Positions 24,947-33,315 of a stretch of DNA of 64,000 bases are shown here, in pieces (within the stretch, counting starts at the first letter, position 1; the number at the start of each line of letters is the position of its first letter). Under the pieces are notes generated by a model. That model saw only the letters and a list, made by a program, of their open reading frames with translations. It searched no databases and had not been told where the DNA came from. Origin of the DNA: Aliamphritea ceti (GTDB lineage: Bacteria; Pseudomonadota; Gammaproteobacteria; Pseudomonadales; Balneatricaceae); the NCBI RefSeq assembly GCF_024347215.1, contig NZ_AP025282.1, positions 1,736,001-1,800,000 on the forward strand. Direction: 5' to 3'. The position numbers and the translations under genes were made by a program.

Positions 24947-25921
24947 TCATGGCAACAGTTCCGGATGAGGAGTACCACTTAAGCTGCTCAGAAAAGCGAT
25001 AATCAAACGCACATTCTTAGTTGAGATTTCCAGGCCGAGCTGGTGACGCCCCATCAGAGTAACAGCTTGCTCCAGTGTCTCGATGGAGCCGTCATGGAAG
25101 TAGGGTGGGCTGTCTGCGACATTGCGTAAAGAAGGCACCCGGAACACCTGGCGATCATGTTCTTCTCCTGTGCTGTTGTAGCGACCGAGGTCACTTAATG
25201 TATTCTTCGCATTGTTGTAATTGTAAGGGTTGATAACACCTATTTTTTGTAACAAGTTCCCGCCAACTTTCTTACCCTGATGGCATGACACACAGCCGTA
25301 GCGTTTAAATAATTCATAGCCGAGTACCGCATCTTTACTGATAGCTTGCTGATTGCCCTGCAGATAGGCGTCGAAGGGTGATGGTGTTGTTAAGGCCAGT
25401 TCATATTGCGCAATGGCAACAGCTATGTTGGTTTGGGTGATCCCGTCGGGGTATAGCTGCGTAAATTGCCTGACATAATGAGGTTGATTCTTTAGCCGTT
25501 TAACCAGTTTAGGCCAACTCAATCCCATGATGTTTTCTTTGAACATCAGGTTACTGATTTGTTTTTCGACCGATGAAATCTGACCTTCCCAGCCAAGTGG
25601 GTAGTTATTAGAAAGGTTGAATATAGAGCTAGGGTTGTAACGGCTGAAGCTGCCGTCATTTTGTTGGGCTTTTGCCTGGGGAATGCTGCCGCCATGATCA
25701 AACCGGTGACAACTTGCACATGACATACTTTGTTTTGCTGAAAGCATCTTATCGAAAAACAGTTGTTTGCCTAACAGCATCTCAGCATTGATTTCTGCTG
25801 GCCATTTAACAACAGTGATCGGTTCCTGCGCATACAGCTTCGCAACTAAACTTAGCTGTAAAATTAGTATCCATATCAGAGGAATCCAGATGACTCTATG
25901 AGATAGCAGATTTCGTTTCAT
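24947..25921 (-). CDS. Di-haem cytochrome c peroxidase family protein (CcpA/MauG)
   Basis: 324 residues from the ATG at 25921; the frame extends three codons to a TTG but ATG is the natural start. A signal peptide (about residues 1-32, LVAKLYAQEP) is followed by two haem c sites: MSCASCHRFDH (about residue 70) and YGCVSCHQGKK (about 210). The distal region PSLRNVADSPPYFHDGSIETLEQAV is split around residue 265-290 and is typical of the family. It reduces H2O2 (or oxidises a protein partner) in the periplasm using cytochrome c or azurin as donor. It is a single gene. Confidence 0.9.
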   Translation of the reverse strand: MKRNLLSHRVIWIPLIWILILQLSLVAKLYAQEPITVVKWPAEINAEMLLGKQLFFDKMLSAKQSMSCASCHRFDHGGSIPQAKAQQNDGSFSRYNPSSIFNLSNNYPLGWEGQISSVEKQISNLMFKENIMGLSWPKLVKRLKNQPHYVRQFTQLYPDGITQTNIAVAIAQYELALTTPSPFDAYLQGNQQAISKDAVLGYELFKRYGCVSCHQGKKVGGNLLQKIGVINPYNYNNAKNTLSDLGRYNSTGEEHDRQVFRVPSLRNVADSPPYFHDGSIETLEQAVTLMGRHQLGLEISTKNVRLIIAFLSSLSGTPHPELLP

Positions 25922-26195
25922 TATGATCAAAAATTACCCTACGAACGCTTATCGCCAGCTTAAGTTTGTGTATCAGTAATTGCCACTGTTCAGGTAACCA
26001 AGTTGGTAAATTTGCTTGAGAAGTTATGTTCAGCTTTTCTGATTACGCAGTTACTGTTGCGAAGATATCTCAATTTATCCGGCCTTAGCAGGCAGATTCA
26101 GTGCCCGAAACCTTGTATGTTGGGTTAGCTGTAAATGAAATGAGAGTTGGTGAACATTAGGTATGTGTAGACGGGTATGTTCTTAAGTATCAGTT
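25922..26195. other. Intergenic region, no feature recognised
   Basis: 274 bp between two minus-strand genes, presumably holding the peroxidase promoter. No operator or RNA seen. Confidence 0.4.
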
Positions 26196-26429
26196 TTATT
26201 CCTGCAGCCATTCACAGGATTCTTCAAACATTTCTTCAAGCATATAGCTTATTGAGGTTTTTACCGGTTTAGCTGCCCCTATGACCGACAATTGAAAGCT
26301 ATGTCCCTGGCGCAGGAATACATGGGCAGTTGGATAGGCTTTGGATAGCCTGCGTTTCATTTCTGTATCCAGCTTTTCAAAACCACCATCAGGCAGATAC
26401 ATTTTGTTTACTGTCATTTCTATAAGCAT
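26196..26429 (-). CDS. DinI-like SOS-response protein
   Basis: 77 residues. The layout MLIEMTVNKMYLPDGGFEKL, then ELxRRL-like helix, FLRQGHSFQLSVIGA strand and an acidic C-terminal helix ISYMLEEMFEESCEWLQE follows DinI, whose acidic helix mimics DNA and modulates RecA filaments. CGGAG lies before the ATG. Upstream is a near-ideal promoter whose spacer is filled by a consensus LexA box, direct evidence for SOS control. It could instead be another DinI/TusA-sized modulator, but motif order and regulation agree. Confidence 0.85.
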   Translation of the reverse strand: MLIEMTVNKMYLPDGGFEKLDTEMKRRLSKAYPTAHVFLRQGHSFQLSVIGAAKPVKTSISYMLEEMFEESCEWLQE

Positions 26430-26463
26430 GACAAATCTCCGGGCGATACAAAATTACTGTTTA

Positions 26464-26492
26464 TTTATACACTGTATGTATAAACAGTTCAA
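26464..26492 (-). promoter_or_regulatory. LexA-controlled sigma-70 promoter of the DinI-like gene
   Basis: On the minus strand there is TTGAAC (26492-26487), a 17-bp spacer and TATAAA (26469-26464). The spacer coincides with the LexA box, so bound LexA would block RNA polymerase. Confidence 0.85.
26472..26487. promoter_or_regulatory. LexA (SOS) box
   Basis: CTGT-ATGTATAA-ACAG matches CTGT-N8-ACAG exactly with an AT-rich alternating centre. A second, weaker copy CTGT-N8-ACAC overlaps it at 26457-26472. Confidence 0.88.
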
Positions 26493-26627
26493 TATTGTCG
26501 TGGTACATGAGTTTAGAGTAAGCACCGAGAACTTAGTGGCAGGCTTCACCATATCAATGTGTTTAAGTTCGGAGTTTCCAGCTGTGCTGGTGTAATTCGA
26601 AGTAGCGTAGAGGGAGGGCTGAAAGCG

Positions 26628-26687
26628 ATGGCCCGCAAGGGGGGGGCAGTGTTGGGTTTTATGTGTCCGGGTGTGTCTGGCTTTTAG
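26628..26687 (+). CDS. Possible 19-residue small ORF in front of a terminator
   Basis: ATG at 26628 is followed by 18 codons (MARKGGAVLGFMCPGVSGF) and TAG at 26685, directly touching a strong plus-strand terminator. GGAGGG lies 10-15 bases upstream. An eight-G run (26639-26646) lies inside. Nothing else on the plus strand explains the terminator. It could be a leader peptide, a small protein or the chance frame of a small RNA. No homologue comes to mind. Confidence 0.25.
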   Translation: MARKGGAVLGFMCPGVSGF

Positions 26688-26722
26688 AACCAAGAACAGT
26701 CAGCTTCTGTTCTTGGTTTTTG
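26688..26722 (+). terminator. Strong plus-strand terminator without an assigned gene
   Basis: AACCAAGAACAG pairs with CTGTTCTTGGTT (12 bp, 7-nt loop), followed by TTT on the plus strand. It implies a plus-strand transcript starting in the 26490-26680 region. Confidence 0.75.
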
Positions 26723-26783
26723 GCATTCTTTCCAACTAGCACAAACGGGTAACATGACAGTGCAAGTAATGTGTTGTTCTAAC

Positions 26784-28031
26784 TCAGGCAGCGATCTCGG
26801 CTAATGAGCATACCCGGTTACGGCCCTCATTTTTTGCCCGGTATAGCTGCATATCAGCCAGATCCAGCTGTTTTTCTAACTGCTTATCAGAATAGTCGTC
26901 AGCAATACCAAAGCTCATGGTTACTTGCAGGTTTTCGGCAATCTCATGCCAGGGATGATCTTCGATGTGCTGGCGTATGCGATTAATTATTTCAGATGCT
27001 TTATGCGGACCGGTATTTGGCAGGGCCAGTACTATTTCTTCACCGCCATAGCGGGCGAGAAGGTCAGTGGCGCGGATTTCTCTCTGGAGAATTTCAGCGA
27101 TTTTCTGGAGGACCGCATCACCGGTTGCGTGGGAGTAGTTATCGTTGATTTTTTTGAAGTGATCAACATCCCCAAGAACCAGGGTAAAAGGCGCCTGATG
27201 GCTGATAGCTGCTGCCTGTGTTGAACTGGCCTCTTCATTGAAAAAACGTCGGTTATACAGGCCTGTCAGTTCATCCCGGATGCTCAGTTCTTTCATTTTC
27301 TCGGCTTGCCTGGCAATAAGGGCCCGGGATTCTTCCAGTTGTCTGTAGGTTTTAACCAGTTGATCATTCATGCTGTTGAATGATTGGGAAAGCTGGCCGA
27401 TTTCGTCTCTGGAGTTCACCGGTACCTGTTGTTCGAGATGACCTTCAGCCATCCGGTTAACTGCACTTGTAAGGTGCTGCAATGAGTTGGCCATTCGGTT
27501 GGCACCCCAAATACCTAAGGGGAGTATCGCTGCTAAGGCTGCAAATATTGAAAACAGCAGGGTTTCTTCAAGCGCATGAATAAACTGCTTCTCATTGTCT
27601 GACAGAGGGAGTTCACCATCAGCGATAGCGTAGGCAACGGTTTGGTTATTCATCTGAATGCTTTCAGGTTCATCCAGATCTTTGATGTTGACTGAGTCGC
27701 CAATCCTGAACCCTGCACCGGGAATAATGACGTGGCCATTTTGGTCAAAGAGAGCAACTTCTATTGGATGTGGAGATATTCCGGCGGCTTGCTCTGCAAG
27801 TTGATTGTCAGGTGAAGCAGAGAATGCGCGGGCATCTGCAGCAGTACCCCAGGAGTTTTGTTCCTGGATGTAATGCGAAATTGATTGTTGGTAGGCCACT
27901 GCTTGTTTTCGTAATGCACCTTCCAGCATTTCATGCTTAACCATGTGAGGTGTGGCAAACATTACAGTCGCGCCGACCAGGAGGCAGGTGAGTGTAAGAG
28001 CACTGATGAGTTTGAAGCGAATAGACAGCAT
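26784..28031 (-). CDS. Membrane diguanylate cyclase (periplasmic sensor-HAMP-GGDEF)
   Basis: 415 residues. TM1 is at about 7-27 and TM2 at about 152-172, enclosing a periplasmic sensory domain of about 125 residues. HAMP lies at about 173-226 (LTSAVNRMAEGHLEQQVPVNSRDEIGQL split), then a coiled coil and GGDEF at about 255-410. The active site reads ARYGGEEIVLAL: the last position is Ile instead of Phe, a mild change outside the catalytic Gly-Gly-Glu-Glu. The I-site RATD is present, so product inhibition is expected. It should synthesise c-di-GMP in response to a periplasmic cue. A decayed relative lies at 23047. Confidence 0.92.
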   Translation of the reverse strand: MLSIRFKLISALTLTCLLVGATVMFATPHMVKHEMLEGALRKQAVAYQQSISHYIQEQNSWGTAADARAFSASPDNQLAEQAAGISPHPIEVALFDQNGHVIIPGAGFRIGDSVNIKDLDEPESIQMNNQTVAYAIADGELPLSDNEKQFIHALEETLLFSIFAALAAILPLGIWGANRMANSLQHLTSAVNRMAEGHLEQQVPVNSRDEIGQLSQSFNSMNDQLVKTYRQLEESRALIARQAEKMKELSIRDELTGLYNRRFFNEEASSTQAAAISHQAPFTLVLGDVDHFKKINDNYSHATGDAVLQKIAEILQREIRATDLLARYGGEEIVLALPNTGPHKASEIINRIRQHIEDHPWHEIAENLQVTMSFGIADDYSDKQLEKQLDLADMQLYRAKNEGRNRVCSLAEIAA

Positions 28032-28181
28032 AACTACCTGCTTTAATCAGATGATTTCAAACGATTTAAGCAGTTCAGTGGCAGCTTAACCATTCAAAAC
28101 CTAACACAATGGGGAGTTGGAGCAGGGGCAAAATACTAAATGATTATGCCTTTCTTACTGCAACTCCGGTTACTGGTGCTA

Positions 28182-29141
28182 TTACTTAGCGTCTAACTGA
28201 GGGATTAATGAGAAATTCCAGTACTGGGATTCCTGTTGCGTCTCAGGTTCGCTGATTGTGCCGGCTGTACCATAGAAATCCAGATCAGACTGAAAAGCTG
28301 TTTTCTGCCCGCCATCGTTAGGGAAGGTGCTTTCAGCGATCATTTCCTGCATATATTGCAAAATCTGATCGTCTTTCAGGTCGGGTAGCAACGCGTATTT
28401 GTTGCGTTGCTGAAGCACAAAAGCTGGATTGCTGTTTAGGGCCTGCCATACAGACAGCAACTCAGCGGTGAGTGTTTTCAATTCATTTTGATGGGTCTTA
28501 AGAAATGTTTCGTGGGCATATAAGGCCTCATCCGATGCGTTAATGTTGGGAATTGGCAATACCTGAAAGGGTGAGTCGGGCATCGATAACAGTCTGTTCT
28601 TGCGCTCGGTATCGACCACAGTGGCGTGAATCCGGCCATTCAACATGGCGTTAGTACGCACGCCAGACCCTGGCAGGTAAATCATTTTGCTGTATTTGAT
28701 ACCGTGCTTTTGCGCCATCATGTTGACGAGTGCTTCAGTTCCGGAGCCTTCGCCGTGGGAATACATTTCCACACCATCGAGCTCGCTCCAGCTTTTGTAA
28801 TAGCGGGTATCGATAACCGGATGGAAGCGCAGCATGCTCAGCTGATAAAACATCCGGATAGGGGCTTTGTCTTGTTGGATTTTTTGGTACGGAGTACCCA
28901 TGCCTACGTCGGCATGCTGGTTAACTATACTGCGAAGTGCCATGCCTTCAGAGAGCATGTAACTGACTTTGACATCTATGCCTTTCTCTTTGGTTCGTTC
29001 GATGGCAATAAGGGCGGGCAGCATATCAACACCAGGCAGATCATTGAGTGCGACCCGGATTGTGTTCTTTTCTGGTGCAGCCTGAACAAAGAATCCTGTC
29101 AGTAAAAATGACAGTACGAACAACCTAGTTATTTTCAACAT
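28182..29141 (-). CDS. Orphan periplasmic solute-binding protein, NMT1/THI5-like
   Basis: 319 residues from the ATG at 29141, where the signal peptide (MLKITRLFVLSFLLTGFFVQA-A) begins; an open extension to 29213 lacks an SD. The mature protein has the type II binding-protein pattern: VALNDLPGVDMLPALIAIERTKEKGIDV split over 30-60, ADVGMGTPYQKI, and GEGSGTEALVNMMAQKHG. Such proteins bind pyrimidines, aliphatic sulfonates, nitrate/bicarbonate or taurine. There is no ATPase or permease beside it. Instead it is divergent (127 bp) from a large GGDEF-EAL receptor, suggesting a sensory role. Confidence 0.8.
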   Translation of the reverse strand: MLKITRLFVLSFLLTGFFVQAAPEKNTIRVALNDLPGVDMLPALIAIERTKEKGIDVKVSYMLSEGMALRSIVNQHADVGMGTPYQKIQQDKAPIRMFYQLSMLRFHPVIDTRYYKSWSELDGVEMYSHGEGSGTEALVNMMAQKHGIKYSKMIYLPGSGVRTNAMLNGRIHATVVDTERKNRLLSMPDSPFQVLPIPNINASDEALYAHETFLKTHQNELKTLTAELLSVWQALNSNPAFVLQQRNKYALLPDLKDDQILQYMQEMIAESTFPNDGGQKTAFQSDLDFYGTAGTISEPETQQESQYWNFSLIPQLDAK

Positions 29142-29268
29142 CGTATATTTCTCTGGTAGAAGCTTATCCGTTAAGGATATTACAAAAAGAGTATATACTG
29201 CACGTCGAGCCAAGGTATTCTAGGCTTTTAAGCACATCTTATATTTGTTACCGAGGGGTAAGGGCTAA

Positions 29269-32094
29269 GTGAGTACTTCTCTTCAGCGCAAATTTGTATT
29301 GCCGATTTCTGTTGGGGCAATTTTGCTGATCATTTGCGCTGCGGTAACCACGCATCTTGGATTATTGCCGGACCTGCGGTCGCAACTTCATAAACGCGCC
29401 GAGCTGATGTTAACCACTATTCGTGCAGCATCAGAAATCAACCCACAATACCAGGACCTGCGTCTGGCGCTGGAAGAGATTACCTTACAGACATCCGGGG
29501 TTTACGGTATTACGTTGGCGACGCTGAATCCGACGATTATCTGGGCTTCCAGTACTCACCCGGATGCAGAGCTGAATAAGCATACCGCTGACATGCTAGC
29601 TCTACTGGAGAGTAGTGCTGAACAGCATTTATTTGGCGATTTTATTCAGAAAAATGGCGATGTCATCGTTGTTTCTCCCTTACGCTTATTTAAAAAGACA
29701 CCGGCTCAGGAACTGGAGAGCTTTGCTGATCTGGTTTTGCCTACAGGGGTTGAGGTATCCAGTGCCTATACACTTCAGTCTGATGATTATGAAGGTATTT
29801 TGTATTTACGCTTTAACTGGGCGGAAGTTGAAGAGTTAGCCTACAAAGACCTGGTTAACGATGTGCTTGCTATAACAGCCGCTATTGTATTGATGCTAGT
29901 ACTTTCAACTGTGACTGTTTATCAGGTAATTCTTAAACCGCTGAACCTTATTGCGCAGACAATTCGCTCGCAAAATACAGGTGAAACAGACGCCCGTACC
30001 AAGCAACTGACTGATGATGAAATAGGTGTATTAGGTCAGTCGATTAATGAAATGCTGGATGCGCTGAATGCACGGGATAAGCTGCTAAAGGCTGTCGTGA
30101 ATCACCTGCCTGTCGGATTTGCACTGAATGATATCGATGGCAAAAGCCTTATCCGGAACGAAGCTTATAAAACTTCTTATCAGTCACCTTCGCTGAATGA
30201 AGAGGTCCGGGGAAGTGTTCTGGACAAGCAGGCGAGGTTGCAACAGCAGGTGATCTCTGTCGGTGAAGCTGCCAGATATGAAGAGCAACTGCAGAGCGCT
30301 GATTCAGATCGTCATTATGAAACAACAGTGTTCCCTGTATTCAATAGCAAAGAGGATATTGAATGGGTAGGGACGCTCTGTTTCGATATTACCGAAAAGA
30401 AAGAACGTGAGCTGAAACTGACTCAGCTCTACAAAGCGGTTGAATCGGTGAAAAGTGGCATTGTTATTTGCCTCTATGAAGATCCGGGTTTCCCTATTAT
30501 TTATGTGAATCAGGCTGTTACAGAACTGACTGGCTATGAGCCACTGGAGTTATTGGGTAAGAACCCAAGGGTTTTCGGTTCCAGCAGCGCAGACCGGGCC
30601 AGCCTGGATAAGATCAGTCATGCGATAAAAACCAAAACGCCTTGTACTGTTGTTATTCAAAATATTCGTAAAGATGGCACGCCGTTCTGGAATGAATTCA
30701 CGCTGTCGGTGATTACCGATAATAACGGCAAAGCGACCCATCTCGTCGGTGTTCAGAATGATGTGACTGAGCGCATCAATGCGGCCAGAAAAATTGAGCA
30801 TCTGGCGTATTTTGATCCGTTAACAAATATCCCTAACCGGAATCTGTTTAATGACCGTCTGACACAGGCACTGGCAGAAGCAAACAGGGAAAATAAGCAT
30901 GTAGCTGTCCTGTATGTGGACCTGGATGGCTTCAAAGCTGCTAATGACACTTTTGGACACAATATTGGTGATCAGCTGCTTAAAGAAGTTAGCTTGCGGA
31001 TGAAGCAATGCATTAGGGATGAGGATTCTCTGGCGCGTATGGGCGGCGATGAATTCACGATTCTGATACCTAACCTCAGTCCAGAAGAAGAGCTGGTTAA
31101 CCTGCCGAAAGTGGTTAACCGTATAAGAGAGCAGCTCAGTACACCGTTTGAAATTGCCAGTAATATTATCCATATTTCCGGCAGTGTCGGGATTAGCCTT
31201 TATCCGAAAGATGGGCGTACTGCCGAAGAGCTGTTGATCAGTGCTGACCATGCCATGTATTACGCGAAAGAAAGCGGCAAGAATACTTTCCGTTTCTTCC
31301 AGCCAGAAATGAATCGGGTGATTGAAAAGCAGCAGATTCTTGAGTCTTCATTGCGGGAAGCTGTACATGGCAAAGCTTTCTGTCTGCATTATCAGCCTCA
31401 GGTAAATTTGAAAACAGGCGCAGTTGAAGCTGAGGCGCTGATTCGTTGTGAGCATCCGGCTCTGGCTGATTTATCTCCGTCGGTCTTTATTCCTGTGGCT
31501 GAGCAATGCGGTTTAATTGATGAAATCGGTGTTTGGGTCATAGAACAGGCGTGTGCTGATTTAGCCGGTTTCATTGAGGATGGTTCCAAAATCAATACCG
31601 TCTCAATTAATATTTCGCCGCATCAGTTTAAGCGACATAACCTTACCGAAGTGATTCAGCGTTGCCTGAAACAATATCAGCTTGCCCCCTCCGGGCTGGT
31701 CGTGGAAATTACCGAGAATGTGATTCTCGATGATTATAATACCGCCCGTGAACATCTGAATGAGTTGCGGGATTTAGGCGTCAGTATTGCTATTGATGAC
31801 TTTGGTACAGGCTATTCTTCTCTGACCTATCTGAAGCAGCTACCTATTGATACTTTAAAGATTGATCAGCACTTTGTTCAGGGCTTGCCTGAAAACTCAG
31901 ATGATGTACATATCGTTAAAGCGATTGCCGGGCTGGCGAAGGGCATGGGACTTAACTTGTTAGCCGAAGGTGTGGAGACTGAAGCGCAACTGGCCTTTAT
32001 TCAGGATCAGCTGGATTGTTATCTGGTGCAGGGTTTCATTATTTCTCAACCACTTGATAAAGCCAGTCTTAAAGCATCAGACTTCTATTTATAA
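29269..32094 (+). CDS. Membrane c-di-GMP enzyme, sensor-HAMP-PAS-PAS-GGDEF-EAL
   Basis: 941 residues with a GTG start supported by GAGGGG upstream. TM1 (about 12-32) and TM2 (about 202-222) flank a periplasmic domain of about 165 residues. HAMP follows (about 222-275), then two PAS domains (about 278-380 and 390-510, the second with the PAC text GVQNDVTER). GGDEF (about 515-675) is intact (LARMGGDEFTIL) with I-site RDED. EAL (about 690-940) has EALIR, EITENVILDD, DDFGTGYSSL and AEGVETEAQ, the metal- and catalysis-linked positions. Both synthesis and breakdown of c-di-GMP are possible. It is divergent from a solute-binding protein that may be its ligand presenter. Confidence 0.93.
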   Translation: MSTSLQRKFVLPISVGAILLIICAAVTTHLGLLPDLRSQLHKRAELMLTTIRAASEINPQYQDLRLALEEITLQTSGVYGITLATLNPTIIWASSTHPDAELNKHTADMLALLESSAEQHLFGDFIQKNGDVIVVSPLRLFKKTPAQELESFADLVLPTGVEVSSAYTLQSDDYEGILYLRFNWAEVEELAYKDLVNDVLAITAAIVLMLVLSTVTVYQVILKPLNLIAQTIRSQNTGETDARTKQLTDDEIGVLGQSINEMLDALNARDKLLKAVVNHLPVGFALNDIDGKSLIRNEAYKTSYQSPSLNEEVRGSVLDKQARLQQQVISVGEAARYEEQLQSADSDRHYETTVFPVFNSKEDIEWVGTLCFDITEKKERELKLTQLYKAVESVKSGIVICLYEDPGFPIIYVNQAVTELTGYEPLELLGKNPRVFGSSSADRASLDKISHAIKTKTPCTVVIQNIRKDGTPFWNEFTLSVITDNNGKATHLVGVQNDVTERINAARKIEHLAYFDPLTNIPNRNLFNDRLTQALAEANRENKHVAVLYVDLDGFKAANDTFGHNIGDQLLKEVSLRMKQCIRDEDSLARMGGDEFTILIPNLSPEEELVNLPKVVNRIREQLSTPFEIASNIIHISGSVGISLYPKDGRTAEELLISADHAMYYAKESGKNTFRFFQPEMNRVIEKQQILESSLREAVHGKAFCLHYQPQVNLKTGAVEAEALIRCEHPALADLSPSVFIPVAEQCGLIDEIGVWVIEQACADLAGFIEDGSKINTVSINISPHQFKRHNLTEVIQRCLKQYQLAPSGLVVEITENVILDDYNTAREHLNELRDLGVSIAIDDFGTGYSSLTYLKQLPIDTLKIDQHFVQGLPENSDDVHIVKAIAGLAKGMGLNLLAEGVETEAQLAFIQDQLDCYLVQGFIISQPLDKASLKASDFYL

Positions 32095-32133
32095 TCTTCT
32101 GATCGTTTCAGTATTACCTTTATCACTGGCTTC

Positions 32134-32162
32134 AGCTCATCCTGTCTGAGCAGGGATGAGCT
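32134..32162. terminator. Hairpin between convergent genes, possible terminator
   Basis: AGCTCATCCTG pairs with CAGGGATGAGCT (one bulged G, 6-nt loop). No T-run follows, so it may act only as a transcript-end or Rho-linked structure. Confidence 0.4.
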
Positions 32163-32202
32163 TGGTCAGGCTGTAGGTTTGTTAATAGTAACGCCTGCCT
32201 GT

Positions 32203-33030
32203 TCAGCCATTAGCCGTCATAAATGTCTTGTCGTTGTAGCTTTCTAAATGCAGCTTTTCTTTGATGTCGTCACGGATTTCCGGGCTATCGATAGAGAACA
32301 GGCTGCACTGCTGCAAAGCCTGCTTCATGCTGACACCGTCATCAATTTTTTCTAACACGGCATGGGAACAAAATGGCCGGTGATCTAAACCACCTGAGAT
32401 TGCCATTGTCAGCCCGGGGAGCAGATCAATACGGGTGCGATTGGCAGGGTAATAAATACGTTGCCCCCAGTTATTCAGCGTCAGGGTTTCAATATCGGTA
32501 AAGACTAAGCGGTCACGAATTGCCTGAACGAAACCATGGTAGCGAACATTAAAGTGACGGGTTTTGTCTTTGTCTTTGTAGGGTAGGCGCTCGATAGATT
32601 TAGTCAGGGTGACGTTATCTTTCTCGTAAACACTGATCAGAGCCCGTAAGACTTTGCCTGGGTTAGATGGTGAGCAGTAATAGTCATGATAGAGGCCATG
32701 ATAAGGCTTGAGGATTTCCTGGGACTTATCTGAGCTTTGCATTGCACTGTTGAACAGCTCCTGCAGTGGCTGAGCACCGGTATCCGGTTGCGCGACACGA
32801 GGCTTATGGTTTACCAGTTGCTTGAATTCTTCGGGTGGCAAAAACAGCTCGTCTTCTTCGAGCCCAAAAAAATCATTAATTTTACGCAAACTGCTAAGCG
32901 AAGGGCTACTTTGTCCACCGAGGTATTTATTGAATTGCTGGCGGTTGATCTTGGCCAGCTTAGTTACCTGGGATATTGAAGAATAGTATGAGCACAAGGT
33001 ACGTAAATTAACTGCCAGATTATTTGTCAC
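32203..33030 (-). CDS. XRE-type HTH regulator divergent from the M81/ABC cluster
   Basis: 275 residues. The N-terminal HTH (residues 7-62) reads LRTLCSYYSSISQVTKLAKI, RQQFNKYLGGQSSPSLSSL and KINDFFGLEEDELFLPP, an XRE/Cro fold with a short linker. The C-terminal 190 residues show no domain I can name (LISVYEKDNVTLTKSIERL, FVQAIRDRLVFTDIETL); they likely bind an effector or partner. It is head-to-head with the 33316-42974 cluster across 285 bp that contain paired direct repeats. It is probably the local regulator of import and hydrolysis. The HTH call is firm, the role inferred. Confidence 0.83.
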   Translation of the reverse strand: MTNNLAVNLRTLCSYYSSISQVTKLAKINRQQFNKYLGGQSSPSLSSLRKINDFFGLEEDELFLPPEEFKQLVNHKPRVAQPDTGAQPLQELFNSAMQSSDKSQEILKPYHGLYHDYYCSPSNPGKVLRALISVYEKDNVTLTKSIERLPYKDKDKTRHFNVRYHGFVQAIRDRLVFTDIETLTLNNWGQRIYYPANRTRIDLLPGLTMAISGGLDHRPFCSHAVLEKIDDGVSMKQALQQCSLFSIDSPEIRDDIKEKLHLESYNDKTFMTANG

Positions 33031-33130
33031 TAAGCCTGCCTCTGCTAAAAAATTTTCGCCAGTGTTGCCTACAGATCTCTTCCTGATTATCGCGATACAA
33101 CGAAAAGATCTAACTAAACTCGTTAAAAAC

Positions 33131-33185
33131 TAGCGTCATCTAGCGTCATGTTACAAATGAATCTCCCTCGCGTCAAATAGCGTCA
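33131..33185. promoter_or_regulatory. Paired direct repeats TAGCGTCA, candidate XRE operators
   Basis: TAGCGTCA occurs at 33131-33138, 33141-33148 and 33178-33185, and TCGCGTCA at 33168-33175. Each pair has a 10-bp step (one helical turn), and the two pairs are 37 bp apart, all in the divergent spacer. Confidence 0.65.
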
Positions 33186-33315
33186 GTTATTTGCCATTCG
33201 CGAATATCTGGCTCAAAAAACAGCGGATATACTCAGTCAAATAGTCCTTAAGTCGTAACAGTTATCTATGGCTTATGCTGATGAATATTCATAATAATAA
33301 AAAGGTTTTACCGCT

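Noticed and set aside
26454..26693. 79-codon minus-strand frame across the SOS promoter
   Set aside because: It would run through the LexA-controlled promoter and the plus-strand terminator and has no protein-like composition.
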